DNA of 64,000 nucleotides, from positions 8,308,001-8,372,000 of the forward strand of contig OY294070.1 in assembly GCA_958510875.1 (NCBI GenBank), written 5' to 3'. This document shows, in pieces, positions 20,830-32,869 of the stretch (positions are counted from its first letter, which is position 1; every line of letters begins with the position of its first letter). This DNA is from Endomychus coccineus (taxonomy: Eukaryota > Arthropoda > Insecta > Coleoptera > Endomychidae). The notes beneath the pieces were generated by a model that worked only from the letters and a program-made list of their open reading frames with translations, made no database searches and had not been told where the DNA came from. The position numbers and the translations under genes are program-made.

Positions 20830-23800
20830 CAAATTTTAATTATTAAAATTTAGGTTACATAATTTGTGTTTAATTTTTTATTGTTCAAATGCAGCTAAAA
20901 TCACATTCATGTAAATGACTTCAATAAATCAAAAAGTTGCTGTGGGATTGATGAAATAAGATTTCTATATTTGATTTGCTAAAAATCAGTGTTATACTGT
21001 TTTAAGGTGGCTGTGGAAACTCAATATTGTTTGTGTTGCAATAGACTGAGAATGCTTCCACAGTATTAAAAATACATTTAGTAAAGTTATTTCTAACCAA
21101 AATATATAAATTTACAATGTAAATACCTCATCAGGATTCATTTCGTACCAATTAACAATATATAATATAAAAATGAAGAAAGAGAAGCTACACAAATAAG
21201 CAAATGACCCGAGTAAACAAAGTATAATGATGAGGTTATCATAATTCGCGCGAATGTTTGCAAAATATTGAAACTATCTCAAAATTCCCGCCCCCAGATT
21301 TCAAATCTTGCGAATTCGCAAGAAATTAAACTATCTTCGGTGATCTTTCCCCGCCATTTTTTTAAATTCAAATTGACCAATGGGAACATTATTCGCCATT
21401 CGCGTCTCGTATGAAGTAACCTTAAGATGGATTATACTCATAGAGATCGACAATTCAATAGCCTCCTTGTAAAAAAAAAGTCGATTGATAGCTCCGCCCT
21501 TTTTACTCTGTTTTCACGCGGCAACGCGACAGATCGTCGAGCATTATATTATTTTCAAAGCTCGCGTCGTTCTTAAAATGTATCTAACTTCACTTTTGAA
21601 TAGCGCGCCATCCATAGCGGGCGGAGCTATTACCCGATTTTTTACTTTCTTCTTTCTTACAAGGAGACAATTCGAAATACATTGTGCTGATACGGGACGA
21701 GTATTCTATGATTATACTAGCACCGAGCGAACAGAGAAGTGTATACTGTGCTAGACATGAGTTGGCCATTGCGGCTATACGACCGTGATTGCGGCCAGGG
21801 AGAGGTAATAGTATTGAAACATGATTTCAGCAAACAGAGTTGTTAAAAGAATGTTTACTACTCGACAGATATTAAAATATCAAATCTACTCGCATGCTTC
21901 TGGTATGCGATCTATGTCCCGAACTATACGTGATTATTCACGAGTCTAAATTCTTTTTCTTCTGTGTATCAAGCATAGGAGGACTATAGAATAAAAAGTA
22001 CATTTGAGATTATGATTAAAATTCAGTTGATTGCACCATAGCCTCTATTGTTATATTATTGAAATTTTGAACTTAATGTATCTATATGGAGGTAATTCTG
22101 CTAAACAAATTAAGTGTAAAATGTGGAGATTTCTCACCGTCACCTTCCATACTTTATTACGATGTGAAATGTGGATCACAAAAAAAAAATTCTTTGTCTT
22201 TGAATATTTATTGACAACACTAAAGTTAAAAGTTTTCAAAAATAACATTCATGTTTGTAAAAAAGCATTTGCATATATATAAAATCGCATAAATATAAAT
22301 ACAAAAATATCGCTTTATCCATAAAATATTGTTCGCTTCTTCAAAAACAATCGTTTAGCGATTTTAAAAGATATAAATTCTGGTTCGTAATAATAATTTC
22401 CATTTAAAATAGGTGCAGAAGTTATATGGTGCTATAAAATAATTATGCAATGCTGCATAAAAGTAATCCATACATATTCTACAAAAACCTTAATTTTATT
22501 AAATGGCACTTTTGATTTTCAAAGTAAGAATGAAGGCTGCTTTGGATGACATAAGAATCATATATGCACACCATCTGTTCATGAAAGGAACACAAATGTA
22601 CCTAAACGATTGCTTTCTAAAGGTGAAAGAATTACAAAATATATTGATAATGAATTCTCATAAATCATCAAATTTCAAGCGTTTTACGTTCGCGTAAACG
22701 CAATTTGGGGAAGAATAAGGAATGGAAGCTATTAAGTAATCTGGATAGAACATCATTTCGTATAATTTAAATTATTTGACTGCTTACCAATCGTATTACG
22801 TTCTTACATTTTCGATTTCACCCGCAACCACACATTAGTATTCCGAATTCATTGAATGAGAATAATTTAATATCATTAAGTTTTTAGTTCCTAAGGTAAA
22901 AAGTACAGCTGCTTTAAAGCTTTTGCTACATTCTACTAAACGTGAGACAGCTTTATTAATTTTGTGGATAACATAATATTCACTTTTAAGGCATAGTATA
23001 CAACAATTTGGCTCTACTATATTCAAGGCACTTTACTAGAATTGTATAGGAAAGTGTTTAATTTTATATGTATACATGTATATTTATTATATTTTTGAAA
23101 TAACACTTGAGGCATTAAGTATTTCTTTAGTTTCTTATTGTCTAGAATTCAACTCTCAAATTAAACTGTAACAAGTATAAAATGTAAAAAAAAACTAGCC
23201 TATTAAATGTACCACTTATAACATAATAATAATATTTGGTGAATGCAAAGACTTATGTCTATGTAAATATATAACATTCCATTTTAAAGCTTTAACAACT
23301 TGTTGGTCCACAATTATTTACCAACAAGACAAGTGTTATCCAATGGGTTACATTTCATAAATGATACGGGAGATCCTTTTGTTCAATATTTTTTACTTTC
23401 ATAGTTAGTTAACTCTTTTCAACAGTTGTCGCAATTTAGAATAAAAACAATGGACATATAGTTAAAATTATGCCAAACGTAAATAAATAAAGAAAATTAG
23501 ACAGAAGATGTAAAGAAATGGAGGTTAGCTTGGCATCATTCGGAAAGGTACTAAATACTGCCAATATCTAAAAACCAGAGTATCCAATGAATGTATATTT
23601 CTTTTCGAGACAAATGCAAAACATCAAGCTACTAGATCGAAAAAGAAATTATAGTTGCATCCGTAATAAAACAAAAGCGAAAGATGTCCACACAATTGGC
23701 AAGACTGAAATGAAAGAAGTTGAACATATCGTGACATTGGAGTCATAAAAACGAGAGAAATATTCCGCAAGTACTTTTGTCAGAGTTTTAAAGAAACACT

Positions 23801-24540
23801 TTGAAAAGATGGATGTAAATCACGATAGACCCGTGGAGGAAGGAGGGGGTGTCTCAGGTCCATAGGTGAACCTCTGGGACTAATTTAAATGGATAGTTAA
23901 ATGCCAAACACAATGCAATGGCGGAAAAGTACATCCATTGTAGTTATAAATGGTACCATATTTAACACAAAGAAGTTGTTATGTAATGCATGGCTCGGCA
24001 GGTATAACTTGATAAGGCTCTCCAGACACAGAAAAAGTTAAAAAACGAAGTTTTAGGTTTCGCTTGGATTGGCGAAGTTCAAAGACAGAATAATCAACTG
24101 GTTAACGTTTCGAACAGACAAAATCCATGATGGTATCAATCAAAGATTAGATACGATCGATGATACTGAAAATAAAAAATCAATGATTGAAGCCACCCTC
24201 CAGAATACAAAAAAAAATAAACTCGATATACTTTCACTATTTCTGAAACAAGAGGTAGAATTGAAAGTGAGATAATAGAGATTGTATTACGGTTTCAAAA
24301 GAATGACAATGGCATAGTTGGAACAATTTATAATTGTATGTTTTGCTTTTGGAATAAAATGAACAAAAATTGCATGACGCTAGCTAGTTCTACTGTCGGT
24401 GGTTTAACAAACGATCTTATGGAAAGGATGCCAAAGACCATAGTCTCGGAGGATTCATCTCAATGTCAAACCATAAAATGTACATAGGTTTTACTCTGTC
24501 AGAATTCATCCAGATAGTTCTAGGTATTAGTAATCAACAA
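20830..24540. other. Gene-poor intergenic stretch with minor repeat pieces
   Basis: No supported gene. 21440-21787 is GC-richer and contains loosely inverted blocks (AGCTCCGCCC near 21490, GGGCGGAGCT near 21620; CCTCCTTGT near 21461, ACAAGGAG near 21660). It ends CTATACGACCGTG, resembling a P-like TIR end, so it is probably an old DNA transposon. The rest is AT-rich with short chance ORFs. Confidence 0.4.
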
Positions 24541-24544
24541 AATA

Positions 24545-24650
24545 TAATAATGAGTCTTGACCCAGGTATGAATTATATGTAAATTTTTGGGAAATAGGTC
24601 ACACTAAAGCTTATATCTTTTATATTTTTGTCTTTACGTACGTTTCGGTC
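24545..24650 (-). mobile_element. Retroelement tail, inverted copy
   Basis: On the minus strand: GACCGAAACGTACGTAAAGAC, then GTGTGACCTATTTCCCAAAAA and ATAATTCATACCTGGGTCAAGA. It matches the plus-strand tails at 25320-25390 and 15752-15835. It carries only the 3' half of the hammerhead-like motif seen at 25297. A short TAA microsatellite (24650-24663) lies at its edge. Confidence 0.55.
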
Positions 24651-25296
24651 TAATAATAATAATAATTGAAAATATAACACATTACACATTATAATAAATA
24701 ACTTTGAAGGATTTAATGAATGAGATAAGAAACATCACAACATCAAACGCAATTTGATATTGTCAGGAGTGACTGAGACCATTAAAGAGGTGAAAAAGTT
24801 ATCAACCCAACAGAAAAAAAAATAAAGATTATTACCAATTCTATCCTAAATTCATCTTTTTACTTCCCTCTATTAAGTGATGAGCTGGAAAAATATCTTT
24901 CTAATGAAAAACAACTCAGTTCAGCTGTAAGTGTATCACATTTTTTTTCCAATTCTAATTTGTTTCCAGCATTCTGAAATATATTAATTATATGATAATC
25001 AGATATGGAATGTCATTTTTCATCATTACATTTTGTTTCCAGGTAACTAAAATTTCAAAAATGGTTGGCACCGATTTTATTAAAAGGTTGGATGATGACA
25101 AATTCTCTACTGCTGCATGGCTTTCATGACTTTCAGTTCAAGCCTCAAGCCTCAAGCCTGCCCTAAAGATGCCACATGTAATGGTTGGCGAAAAGTCGGC
25201 ATCAAGTCGTGACGCGGAATCCATCCGGGAACCAAGATTTTTCAAGATTAGCTATCCGCGGAAGTCTACTATTCAAGACTGTGAATTAGTTTTCAA

Positions 25297-25345
25297 ACGT
25301 CTTCTAGTGATGGTCGTGAGACCGAAACGTACGTACATAAAGACG
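25297..25345 (+). ncRNA. Degenerate hammerhead-ribozyme-like motif in a retroelement tail
   Basis: The sequence can be folded as a type I hammerhead. Stem I is CGTCTT (25298-25303) with AAGACG (25340-25345). The core is CTAGTGA (consensus CTGATGA). Stem II is GGTC/GACC closed by a GTGA tetraloop (25312-25323), then the invariant GAAA (25324-25327). A self-complementary CGTACGTAC replaces a long stem III, then ATA at the cleavage position. Very short stem III is typical of hammerheads in Penelope-like elements and retrozymes. The GA to AG swap in the core predicts an inactive copy. The following AAGACGAAAATATAA tail is shared with two other copies here. Confidence 0.5.
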
Positions 25346-26479
25346 AAAATATAATGGACATAGGTTTTAATGTGACCTATTTCCCAAGAACAATATGGAT
25401 TCTTTTAGAAAATAGAGCATTCGCGAAGGAAAATGGGAAAAGAAAACACGAGTTATTCCACATCGACCGATTTAGACGATAGGCTGCTGAAATCCAGATG
25501 ACATCCTTTTACCAAGGGAACAACGATATGTAAGACATTCCCTTGGTGCCTGAAGTAGTGCTTACTTCAACTCGTCTGTCACTTCATGAATCTCCAATTC
25601 TATTTTAGAAGACCACATAACTTGGGAATTTGTCCCATTCCCAAATCTCCTCTACTATTTCTAGATTTACTCGTGAATATTTGGAATTTGCTTTAACTAG
25701 AAATTTTGAAACGTTTTAGATATTGTGACGTAGATCTACTGTATCATTCATGAACAAACTGTGTGATATTTAAATTTATCAGATTCCCTTTAATTTTGTT
25801 TTGGTTAAATCATTTCAATTTCATAAAACTACTTATCTATTACAATATCGAACTCATTTACTTACAACACTAAGGAAGCAGACATCCACCTCCCCAAAAT
25901 GAACAAAATCCTGTAAAATTGACATATCTGACACTTAAAACAATCAACATGTCAGTCAAAAAATGACCGTCCATAATACGGCCTTGTTTAAAAATGTATT
26001 AATAAATCCTACATGTCAAAACAGATCAAAACTTCTTCCTCGACAGACATTATTTTCACATTAAATTGCGACTTTACTTATAAACATAAAATGACTCACT
26101 AACATACGTCTAATATAACATTCGATTAAAATTATTCAAGCATAAACAATGACAAAAAATTGGTCAGTTCTGAAGTTCAAGTATTATTAGATTGGCGTTA
26201 TTAAACACATTTTCAATTTAACGAAAAATTATTGCAGAAAATTAAAACTGGTGTCATACTTCCTAATAATTATGAATTTGATAGACTAACATGATCCAGC
26301 CATATTCACAACCCTGTATATATACACAGGCCTATCAGACGGTTACGGAAAACTACTAAAGCAAAAGTTGAAAATTTTGTTACATATACAATGGATCCAA
26401 TCAAGCGATCTAAGTCATCTGGACTTGCCGCCCCCGTTTTAAATCATTCGTGAGAGCATGCCCCTTCATGTGATAATGT

Positions 26480-26660
26480 TTTTAAGATACAAAGAAGGGC
26501 AATTCGCATTCTAGACGGTCTCAGTTACAGGCCAGACTCTAAACATTCTTTCATACCCCTGAATATTTTAACCTTGCCCTCTATGTATATTTTCCATTGT
26601 CTGAAATACATTAAAACAACCGAAGACAAATTCACTGTGAATTCAACTTCATGAAGCGAA
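26480..26660 (+). mobile_element. LINE ORF2 C-terminal fragment
   Basis: The plus strand reads FKIQRRAIRILDGLSYRPDSK then LNILTLPSMYIFHCLKYIK, the conserved post-reverse-transcriptase segment of Jockey/CR1-type LINEs (QRRAIRI..GL..R; LNILTLPSLYI). Only ~60 codons are readable. The surrounding 25.4-27.3 kb holds no supported gene. Confidence 0.6.
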
Positions 26661-27314
26661 TACTCGACAAAGTATCAATTGTGTTAGGAGATGCCATTGA
26701 AGTCATTTTCATTTGTGATAAAGGAATATCTAGTATTCAAGTGTTTTTATTCTTTCCGGAGAATTAAAAAAAAAAACTATAATCTTAGGATGGTTATTGT
26801 AATTTTACCTGATTGGTTTTAACCCATCGAGCGATTAAAGGATAAGTATCCAAATATAACAAGGGAGAAGTACCCAGTATTTGTTAATCGTTCAATAGGA
26901 TATTGTACATCTTGTATTTATTAATCTCTAGGAATTTTAACAAATTTAGTTTATTACTATTATTCTGGATGTGTAAAATTGTTGTCTTGCTCGCTTACAC
27001 TCTCACAATACTATCCCTATACCCCGGTCGATTTGATTCAAGCTGTTTGAAACGCCCGTTAGATTATTACGTCTATCGATATTTATACCGGGAGGCTAGA
27101 CACTAACTATATCAAGTCATAGGCACCTGAAACATGCAGCGACGAAAAACAATTACTGGGGAATTACCTCAAGTTTATTACACCATTGAATAGGTTCTGA
27201 TAACACTCTGTGTAAAACTTCAGATAATGACCAATTTGCAAGCATCTGCAATCCATCTACATTACAAATAGCCATCATATAGGACAGACAAATACGTGAT
27301 AGTCCTGATTAGGT

Positions 27315-27482
27315 CTACCGGGGCTTGCTGTGTTTATTAAACAATATAAACATGACAATTGCTAAAACAATGAAGAAGGAAAACATGAGTACGGCGATAA
27401 TAATAAATGCCCTCATGGCAACTTTCCTATTTTCTTGGTACCATTGCCAGCGTGAGGGGTTAGATGGAAAATTATATACCAC
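27315..27482 (-). CDS. Candidate alternative last exon T9 of galectin gene (TM)
   Basis: Acceptor TTTTTGTAG, then GTG GTA TAT AAT in phase 0 and a TAG stop: 55 residues. VVYNFPSNPSRWQWY is followed by a basic patch (ENRKVAMR), a ~24-residue hydrophobic helix (AFIIIAVLMFSFF...) and a short basic tail (FNKHSKPR). It is the farthest copy from the galectin body, 13 kb away. The reading frame, TM helix and splice site are all intact, which argues for selection. Confidence 0.6.
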   Translation of the reverse strand: MVYNFPSNPSRWQWYQENRKVAMRAFIIIAVLMFSFFIVLAIVMFILFNKHSKPR

Positions 27483-28206
27483 CTACAAAAATACACAAAA
27501 TAACGTTCGTTCATGCTCGGGAGGAATCAATGCAAAAAAAAAATGGAAAATTAGAAAAAAAGAAAACCCAAAGCGCATACTATGTAGCGACATTCGGCAT
27601 TTCCATAACACATTATTAATTCATTCCAGGATTATTTTCAAATTCCATTATTCGAGGTTGATGAGAAATGAGTAATAATGTTTGAAAATAATTTATTAAT
27701 CATATAAATCGCACAGAAGTTTGAAACGATGTCATATTACTAGTTCGATGCAACTATTTATAAGCTGACCAGAGAGTTAGATCACTAATTTGATTTTAAA
27801 TATTGCAGCTCTGTGTTTAACTACAGTCAAACGAGATTCAACAAAAAATTCACGTTAATCCTTTTACTGATAATTTTTAATGAATTACGTTCAGTTTATT
27901 CAGAAACAGTTCATGTCGAAATTTCTAAGAGTACCAAATACCAATACCAAATGTAAGTCAAACTTTCAGATTGAGGAAATGTCAAATAGCTCCAAACAAC
28001 TCACTATTTTTTCACTATTTAGAATTGAATTGATGTTTTATCTTGAAAGCATTACAGAAACCGAAAGTTATACAGTATACGCAATATAATTGACCCACAA
28101 TAGTTAATTTTTTTTTCTGCAAAATGTTTAAACTTCACAGACTACTTGCTTCTATCACGTATATCACAAATGGGTATTTCAAACCGTATAATATATATTT
28201 AGTTAC

Positions 28207-28458
28207 TTAGTTAAAAACTGTCCCGGAATTGTTTTTACAAATTCCTGTTGAACATAACATCATAACTACGGCAGAAATTATATGGGGCTCCGAAAACACT
28301 AGATTCCGCGGGAGAAAGATAGTATATTCGATAAGAAGTTGCAATCTGGTGATGAAACTAAAGCTAGGTATGATTAATAATAAAAAGACCTTCATTGACA
28401 TCCTCCTGCTTGCAGTGTACCAATGTCGGTTTGCGTTATTAGGAGAATTATATATCAC
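28207..28458 (-). CDS. Candidate last exon T8, TM segment interrupted
   Basis: Phase-0 acceptor TTGTTGTAG then VIYNSPNNANRHWYTASRRMSMK. The hydrophobic segment is split by ~100 bp (IIPSFSFITRLQ...VFSEPH) before ISAVVMML resumes. The frame stays open for 83 codons, but the membrane helix is disrupted, so this copy is probably decaying or makes a non-membrane tail. Confidence 0.4.
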   Translation of the reverse strand: MIYNSPNNANRHWYTASRRMSMKVFLLLIIPSFSFITRLQLLIEYTIFLPRNLVFSEPHIISAVVMMLCSTGICKNNSGTVFN

Positions 28459-28729
28459 CTACAACAAAATTGTTCGACTATTTATCAGTTTATTCAAAGA
28501 GTAACCCCAATATCAGTTAAATTATACAATAGTGCTTGACAATAGATTAAACTGAATATTTAATGGGAATGAACCTACCCAGTAAAGTATTGTCTTACAT
28601 CTGATAATGAATTGGTATGTTGTATGGTATCAACATTTCTTTGGAACGTTTAAAATTTTCGATTTGTTAGTTCCTTTCATCGCAGACCAATCACGCATGT
28701 TTCAAAACAAATCTAACCAAAGAATATTT

Positions 28730-29326
28730 TAGTATATTAAAGAACGAGTTTCCTAAGACTCGTCTTAAAGCACGAATTCAAGTTTAAAAAACGAGTGGCG
28801 AAGCCACGAGTTCTTTTAAAGAATGAGTGCTTCAAGGTCTTAGGAAACGAGTTGTTTATACTATTTTTTGTAATTTGCCCTTTTTATGCCGTTTTTAAAC
28901 AAAAATGTTTAATTTAGTCCATTTAGGGATTTTTATGGTGGTTGGTAACATCTTAATTTTGAAAGTCAAAATTTGATTCAGTGGTTCTGTGATCGCTTTT
29001 GTTTCCGTAATTTTAGTTTCGTCTCTACTGGAAAGAGCAATAACACTAGAAAACGACTATTAGTACAAATATCTAAACCATATTGTGTATTAGCTGAAAT
29101 CAATTCTTCCACTGGACACGTCGATGACTTTCTCTTCTTGAGTTGTTGATGCTCGACACTGTCATTTAAACTGACATAATGATGACAAGATAATTCCGCA
29201 TCAAGCTCGCCATCCTAAAAATGTAAAAAGTTCCGTGCTTTTTTTGGATATTAAGACACGGCAAGTGATGACGTTGCGTTCGTTAATGGGTCTATTAGAA
29301 AATCAAAATGGAGGCAAATTACAAAA
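28730..29326 (+). mobile_element. ~600-bp DNA element, copy A (inverted partner of 29417-30113)
   Basis: It begins (TA)GTATATTAAAGAACGAG, has an internal stem-loop region (CTTAGGAAACGAG etc.), and ends CCTCCATTTTG...-type sequence near 29326. The homologous unit at 31130-31260 shows the undisturbed host sequence, so the ~90 bp between copies A and B (29327-29416) is host DNA, not a spacer. Copy A carries ~140 bp (28999-29139) absent from copy B. No coding potential. Confidence 0.7.
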
Positions 29327-29416
29327 AGAATTATAGAGCATTGTAGCGCGTATATCAAACCCAACCTGTTCAATGTCAGTGTTTTGTTTGTGATTTTATT
29401 GTTACAAAATACTGTT

Positions 29417-30113
29417 TTTTGTAATTTGCCTCCATTTTGATTTTCTAATTGACCCATTAACGAACGCAACGTCATCACTCGCCGTGTCTTAATATCCAAA
29501 AAAGCACGGAACTTTTCACGAAAATTTTTAGGTTGGCGAGCTTGATGCGGAATTATCTTGTCATCATTATTTCAGTTTAAATGACAGTGTCAAGCGTCAA
29601 CAACTCAAAAAGCGATCACAGAACCACTAAATCAAATTTTCAATTTCAAAATTAAGATGTTACCAACCACCATAAAAATCCCTAAATGGACTAAATTAAA
29701 CATTTTTGTTTAAAAACGGCATAAAAAGGGCAAATTACAAAAAATAGTATAAACAACTCTTTTTAGGTTGGCGAGCTTGATGCGGAATTATCTTGTCATC
29801 ATTATTTCAGTTTAAATGACAGTGTCAAGCGTCAACAACTCAAAAAGCGATCACAGAACCACTAAATCAAATTTTCAATTTCAAAATTAAGATGTTACCA
29901 ACCACCATAAAAATCCCTAAATGGACTAAATTAAACATTTTTGTTTAAAAACGGCATAAAAAGGGCAAATTACAAAAAATAGTATAAACAACTCGTTTCC
30001 TAAGACCTTGAAGCACTCATTCTTTAAAAAAACTCGTGGCTTCGCCACTCGTTTTTTAAACTTGAATTCGTGCTTTAAGACGAGTCTTAGGAAACTCGTT
30101 CTTTAATATACTA
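29417..30113 (-). mobile_element. ~600-bp DNA element, copy B, with internal 235-bp perfect duplication
   Basis: It is the reverse complement of copy A, ending CTCGTTCTTTAATATACTA at 30113. A 233-bp segment starting GGTTGGCGAGCTTGATGCGG occurs at 29531 and again at 29766 (period 235) with no difference I can see. Host sequence resumes with TTGACCAACCATTTC, matching the homologous site near 31260. Confidence 0.7.
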
Positions 30114-30712
30114 TTGACCAACCATTTCTAATACTGTTATTGGTATTCGTGATGTTTCAATTACTTCAATTTAAACAAGCGAACGTAAATAGTGGAGGCA
30201 GTAAGCTATAGAGTAAGTGGTCGCAGGTCAATTTATTTCAATGTAATCCTATAATCTTGTATAAAATTTGAAGGTAACGAGTATTTGTTTACAATTGCGC
30301 CAAATACACTTTCAGCTTTCAGTAATAAACATGAGCTTCTTTACTTACAGATTAGATGAATAATAAAGGATAAATAAATGTTGGTTCTATTTGATAGTCG
30401 TAGGTTTTTCCAATCATAACGTTTCTAGACTATAAGTAACGCAGCCTCATTACTGAATGTAATATGTTCAAACGACAAAAAGAACGTCTTGAAACACTTG
30501 AAACTTGACACACAGTTTTAGAAACCATTATGACGTTTCGAATGTCAGAAAAACTCACCAAAAAGTGTATTCTACAAACTATATTGAATAAAATCATGAA
30601 CAGCAAGAACTGACCTATTTTTAGACATAATTTGATTTCACTATAAGATTATCGAATAAATTTCGTTAACTGCTGAAACGTATTAATGACTTTTTATATA
30701 TTCCTGTTAAAT

Positions 30713-30853
30713 CTAACTGGCGTTAATCGCTAAGGCGATAATAATAAAGATGGAAATCATTACAACTGCTATGATTAAAATGGCCTTCCCTGACATGTGT
30801 CTACGCCCAGTATACCATTGCCGGTTTGGGTTATTTGGAAAATTATAGATCAC
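30713..30853 (-). CDS. Candidate last exon T7, acceptor AG mutated to GG
   Basis: The open frame is intact: VIYNFPNNPNRQWYTGRRHM then a hydrophobic helix (AILIIAVVMISIFIIIALAI) and stop, 46 residues. The two bases before the GTG are GG instead of AG (TTGTTGTGG), so splicing to this exon at the usual place should fail. A coding-intact but splice-dead copy. Confidence 0.4.
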   Translation of the reverse strand: MIYNFPNNPNRQWYTGRRHMSGKAILIIAVVMISIFIIIALAINAS

Positions 30854-31771
30854 CCACAACAAAATGTATTACTTTTTATAATATTCCAATATAGATCCAT
30901 AGTTATTACTAACTGTTCAACTATTTATCAGTTTATTAAAAAGGTAATCCCAATATCAGTTAAATTATACAATAGTGCCTGACAATAGATTAAACTGGTT
31001 TTACATCTGATAATGAATTGGTATGTTGTATGATTTGAAAATTTCTTCGGAACGTTTTAAAATTTTCGATTTGTGAGTTCTTTTCATCCGAGACCAATCA
31101 CGAACGTTTTAAAACAAATCTAAGCAAAGAATATTTACAATTATAGACCATTATAATGCGTACATTTGTAAAATGTCTAGTTGTCTTATATTTTCTCAAA
31201 CCCAACCTTTTCGATGTCAGTGTTTTGTTTATGATGTTATTAAAACAAGATACTGTTTTGACCAACCATTTCTAATATTATTATTGGTATTCGTGATGTT
31301 TTAATTACTACAATTTGAACAAGCGAAGGTAAATATTGGTCGTAGGTCAATTTATTTAACGGTAACGAGCATTTGTGTATAATTGCGTCAAATAAGCTTT
31401 CAGTGATATACATGAACTTTATAGGTTAGATGAATAATAAAAGATAAATATTGGTTCTATTTGACAGTCGCAGGATAAATCCTGTTTTTTCCATTCATTA
31501 AGTTTCTAGACTAAGTAACGCAACCCATTACTGAATGTAATATGTAAAAACGACAAAAAGAACGTCTTGAAACACTTGAAACTTGACACACAGTTTTAAA
31601 AATCATTATGACGTTCCGCATGTCAGAAAAACTCGCCTAAAAGTGTATTCTACAAATTATATTGGATAAAATAATGAAAAACAAGAACTGACCTATTTTT
31701 AGACATAATCTAATTTCACTATAAGATTATAAAATAAATTTCGTTAATTGCTGAAACGTATCAACGACTTT

Positions 31772-31927
31772 TTACATATCCTTGTTAAATCTAACAGTCA
31801 TCACCACGGCGGAAATAATAAAGATGGAAAACATTACAACTGCTATGATTATAAAGGCCTTCATTGACATTTTCCTACGCCCAGTGTACCATGGCCGGTT
31901 TGGGTTATTTGGAAAACTATAGATCAC
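31772..31927 (-). CDS. Candidate alternative last exon T6 (TM)
   Basis: Acceptor TTGTTGTAG, phase 0. VIYSFPNNPNRPWYTGRRKM is followed by SMK and a ~25-residue helix AFIIIAVVMFSIFIISAVVM, then the tail TVRFNKDM and stop: 51 residues. All signals intact. Closest in sequence to T1 and T7. Confidence 0.6.
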   Translation of the reverse strand: MIYSFPNNPNRPWYTGRRKMSMKAFIIIAVVMFSIFIISAVVMTVRFNKDM

Positions 31928-32091
31928 CTACAACAAAATTCATTACTTTTTATAATATTCCAATCTAAATCCATAGTTATTACCAACTGTTCAACTATTT
32001 ATCAGTTTATTAAAAAGGTAATCCCAATATCAGTTAAATTATACAATAGTGCTTAACAATAGATTAAACTGGTCATTTAATGGGAATAAAC

Positions 32092-32699
32092 CATAGACCT
32101 ATTATCCGAAGGAGACAGAATTGTTTAGATTCAAACACGATCAGACATTGCCAAAATATCGGGCCACTCAGACCGCTGTATATTACAAATATGGCCGTAT
32201 GGAATATGCTGTTGCCGGATTAGTTGTTCTGTCTGCCGGATTGAGATTTGTAATTATTAGAAAAACGTTCATAGCATTATTTATTCGTTATATTAGAAGC
32301 AATACTGTTGAAATGTCGTTTTCTCTGAAAATATTCCATAATTTATGATAACCTGGAATTATAGAATATTTAAATTTTTAAATATAGAACTATTCGATTC
32401 CATTGCATCATTTGTTCAGAAGGCTCCAACGCCGCGCACCTTATATGAATGGGGACTTTGTTCTGTACTACGCAATTTGACAGCTTCCGTATTTCTCGTA
32501 GCTATTTCGAAGCGATGTTGCCTTACAAGTGGTACCAAGTTTCCAATCATAGTTACAGCGTTGCCAATAAGGAATAATTATGATTCGACGACAAAGAGGT
32601 CCGTTGGTTTTCTTTGTCATACTTCATGTGATCATTGCGACAAGTCAAATGGAGTTTTATGAATGTGATGTTTCGTCTCCTTAGGATAATAGGTCTATG
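32092..32699. mobile_element. CATAG-type DNA element inserted in the exon array
   Basis: TIRs CATAGACCTATTATCC and GGATAATAGGTCTATG bound 608 bp. Comparison with the empty homologous site (GGGAATAAACCTACCCAG at T4) gives flanks GAATAAAC (32084-32091) and GAATTTAAC (32700-32708), an imperfect 8-9-bp duplication. The internal ORFs (75 and 105 codons) resemble nothing I know. Groups with the other CATAG elements of the window. Confidence 0.65.
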
Positions 32700-32869
32700 G
32701 AATTTAACCTACCCAGTAACGTATTGTCTTACATCTGATAATGAATTGAGATATTGTACGATATGAAAATATTTTTTGGAACGTTTAAAATTATCGATTT
32801 GTGAGTTCCTTTCATCAGAGACCAATCACGCATGTTTCAAAACAAATTTAACCAAAGAAACGGCATGAT

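Noticed and set aside
21485..21754. 89-codon plus-strand ORF in the GC-richer patch
   Set aside because: It lies within a probable old DNA transposon with loose inverted blocks; no protein family features.
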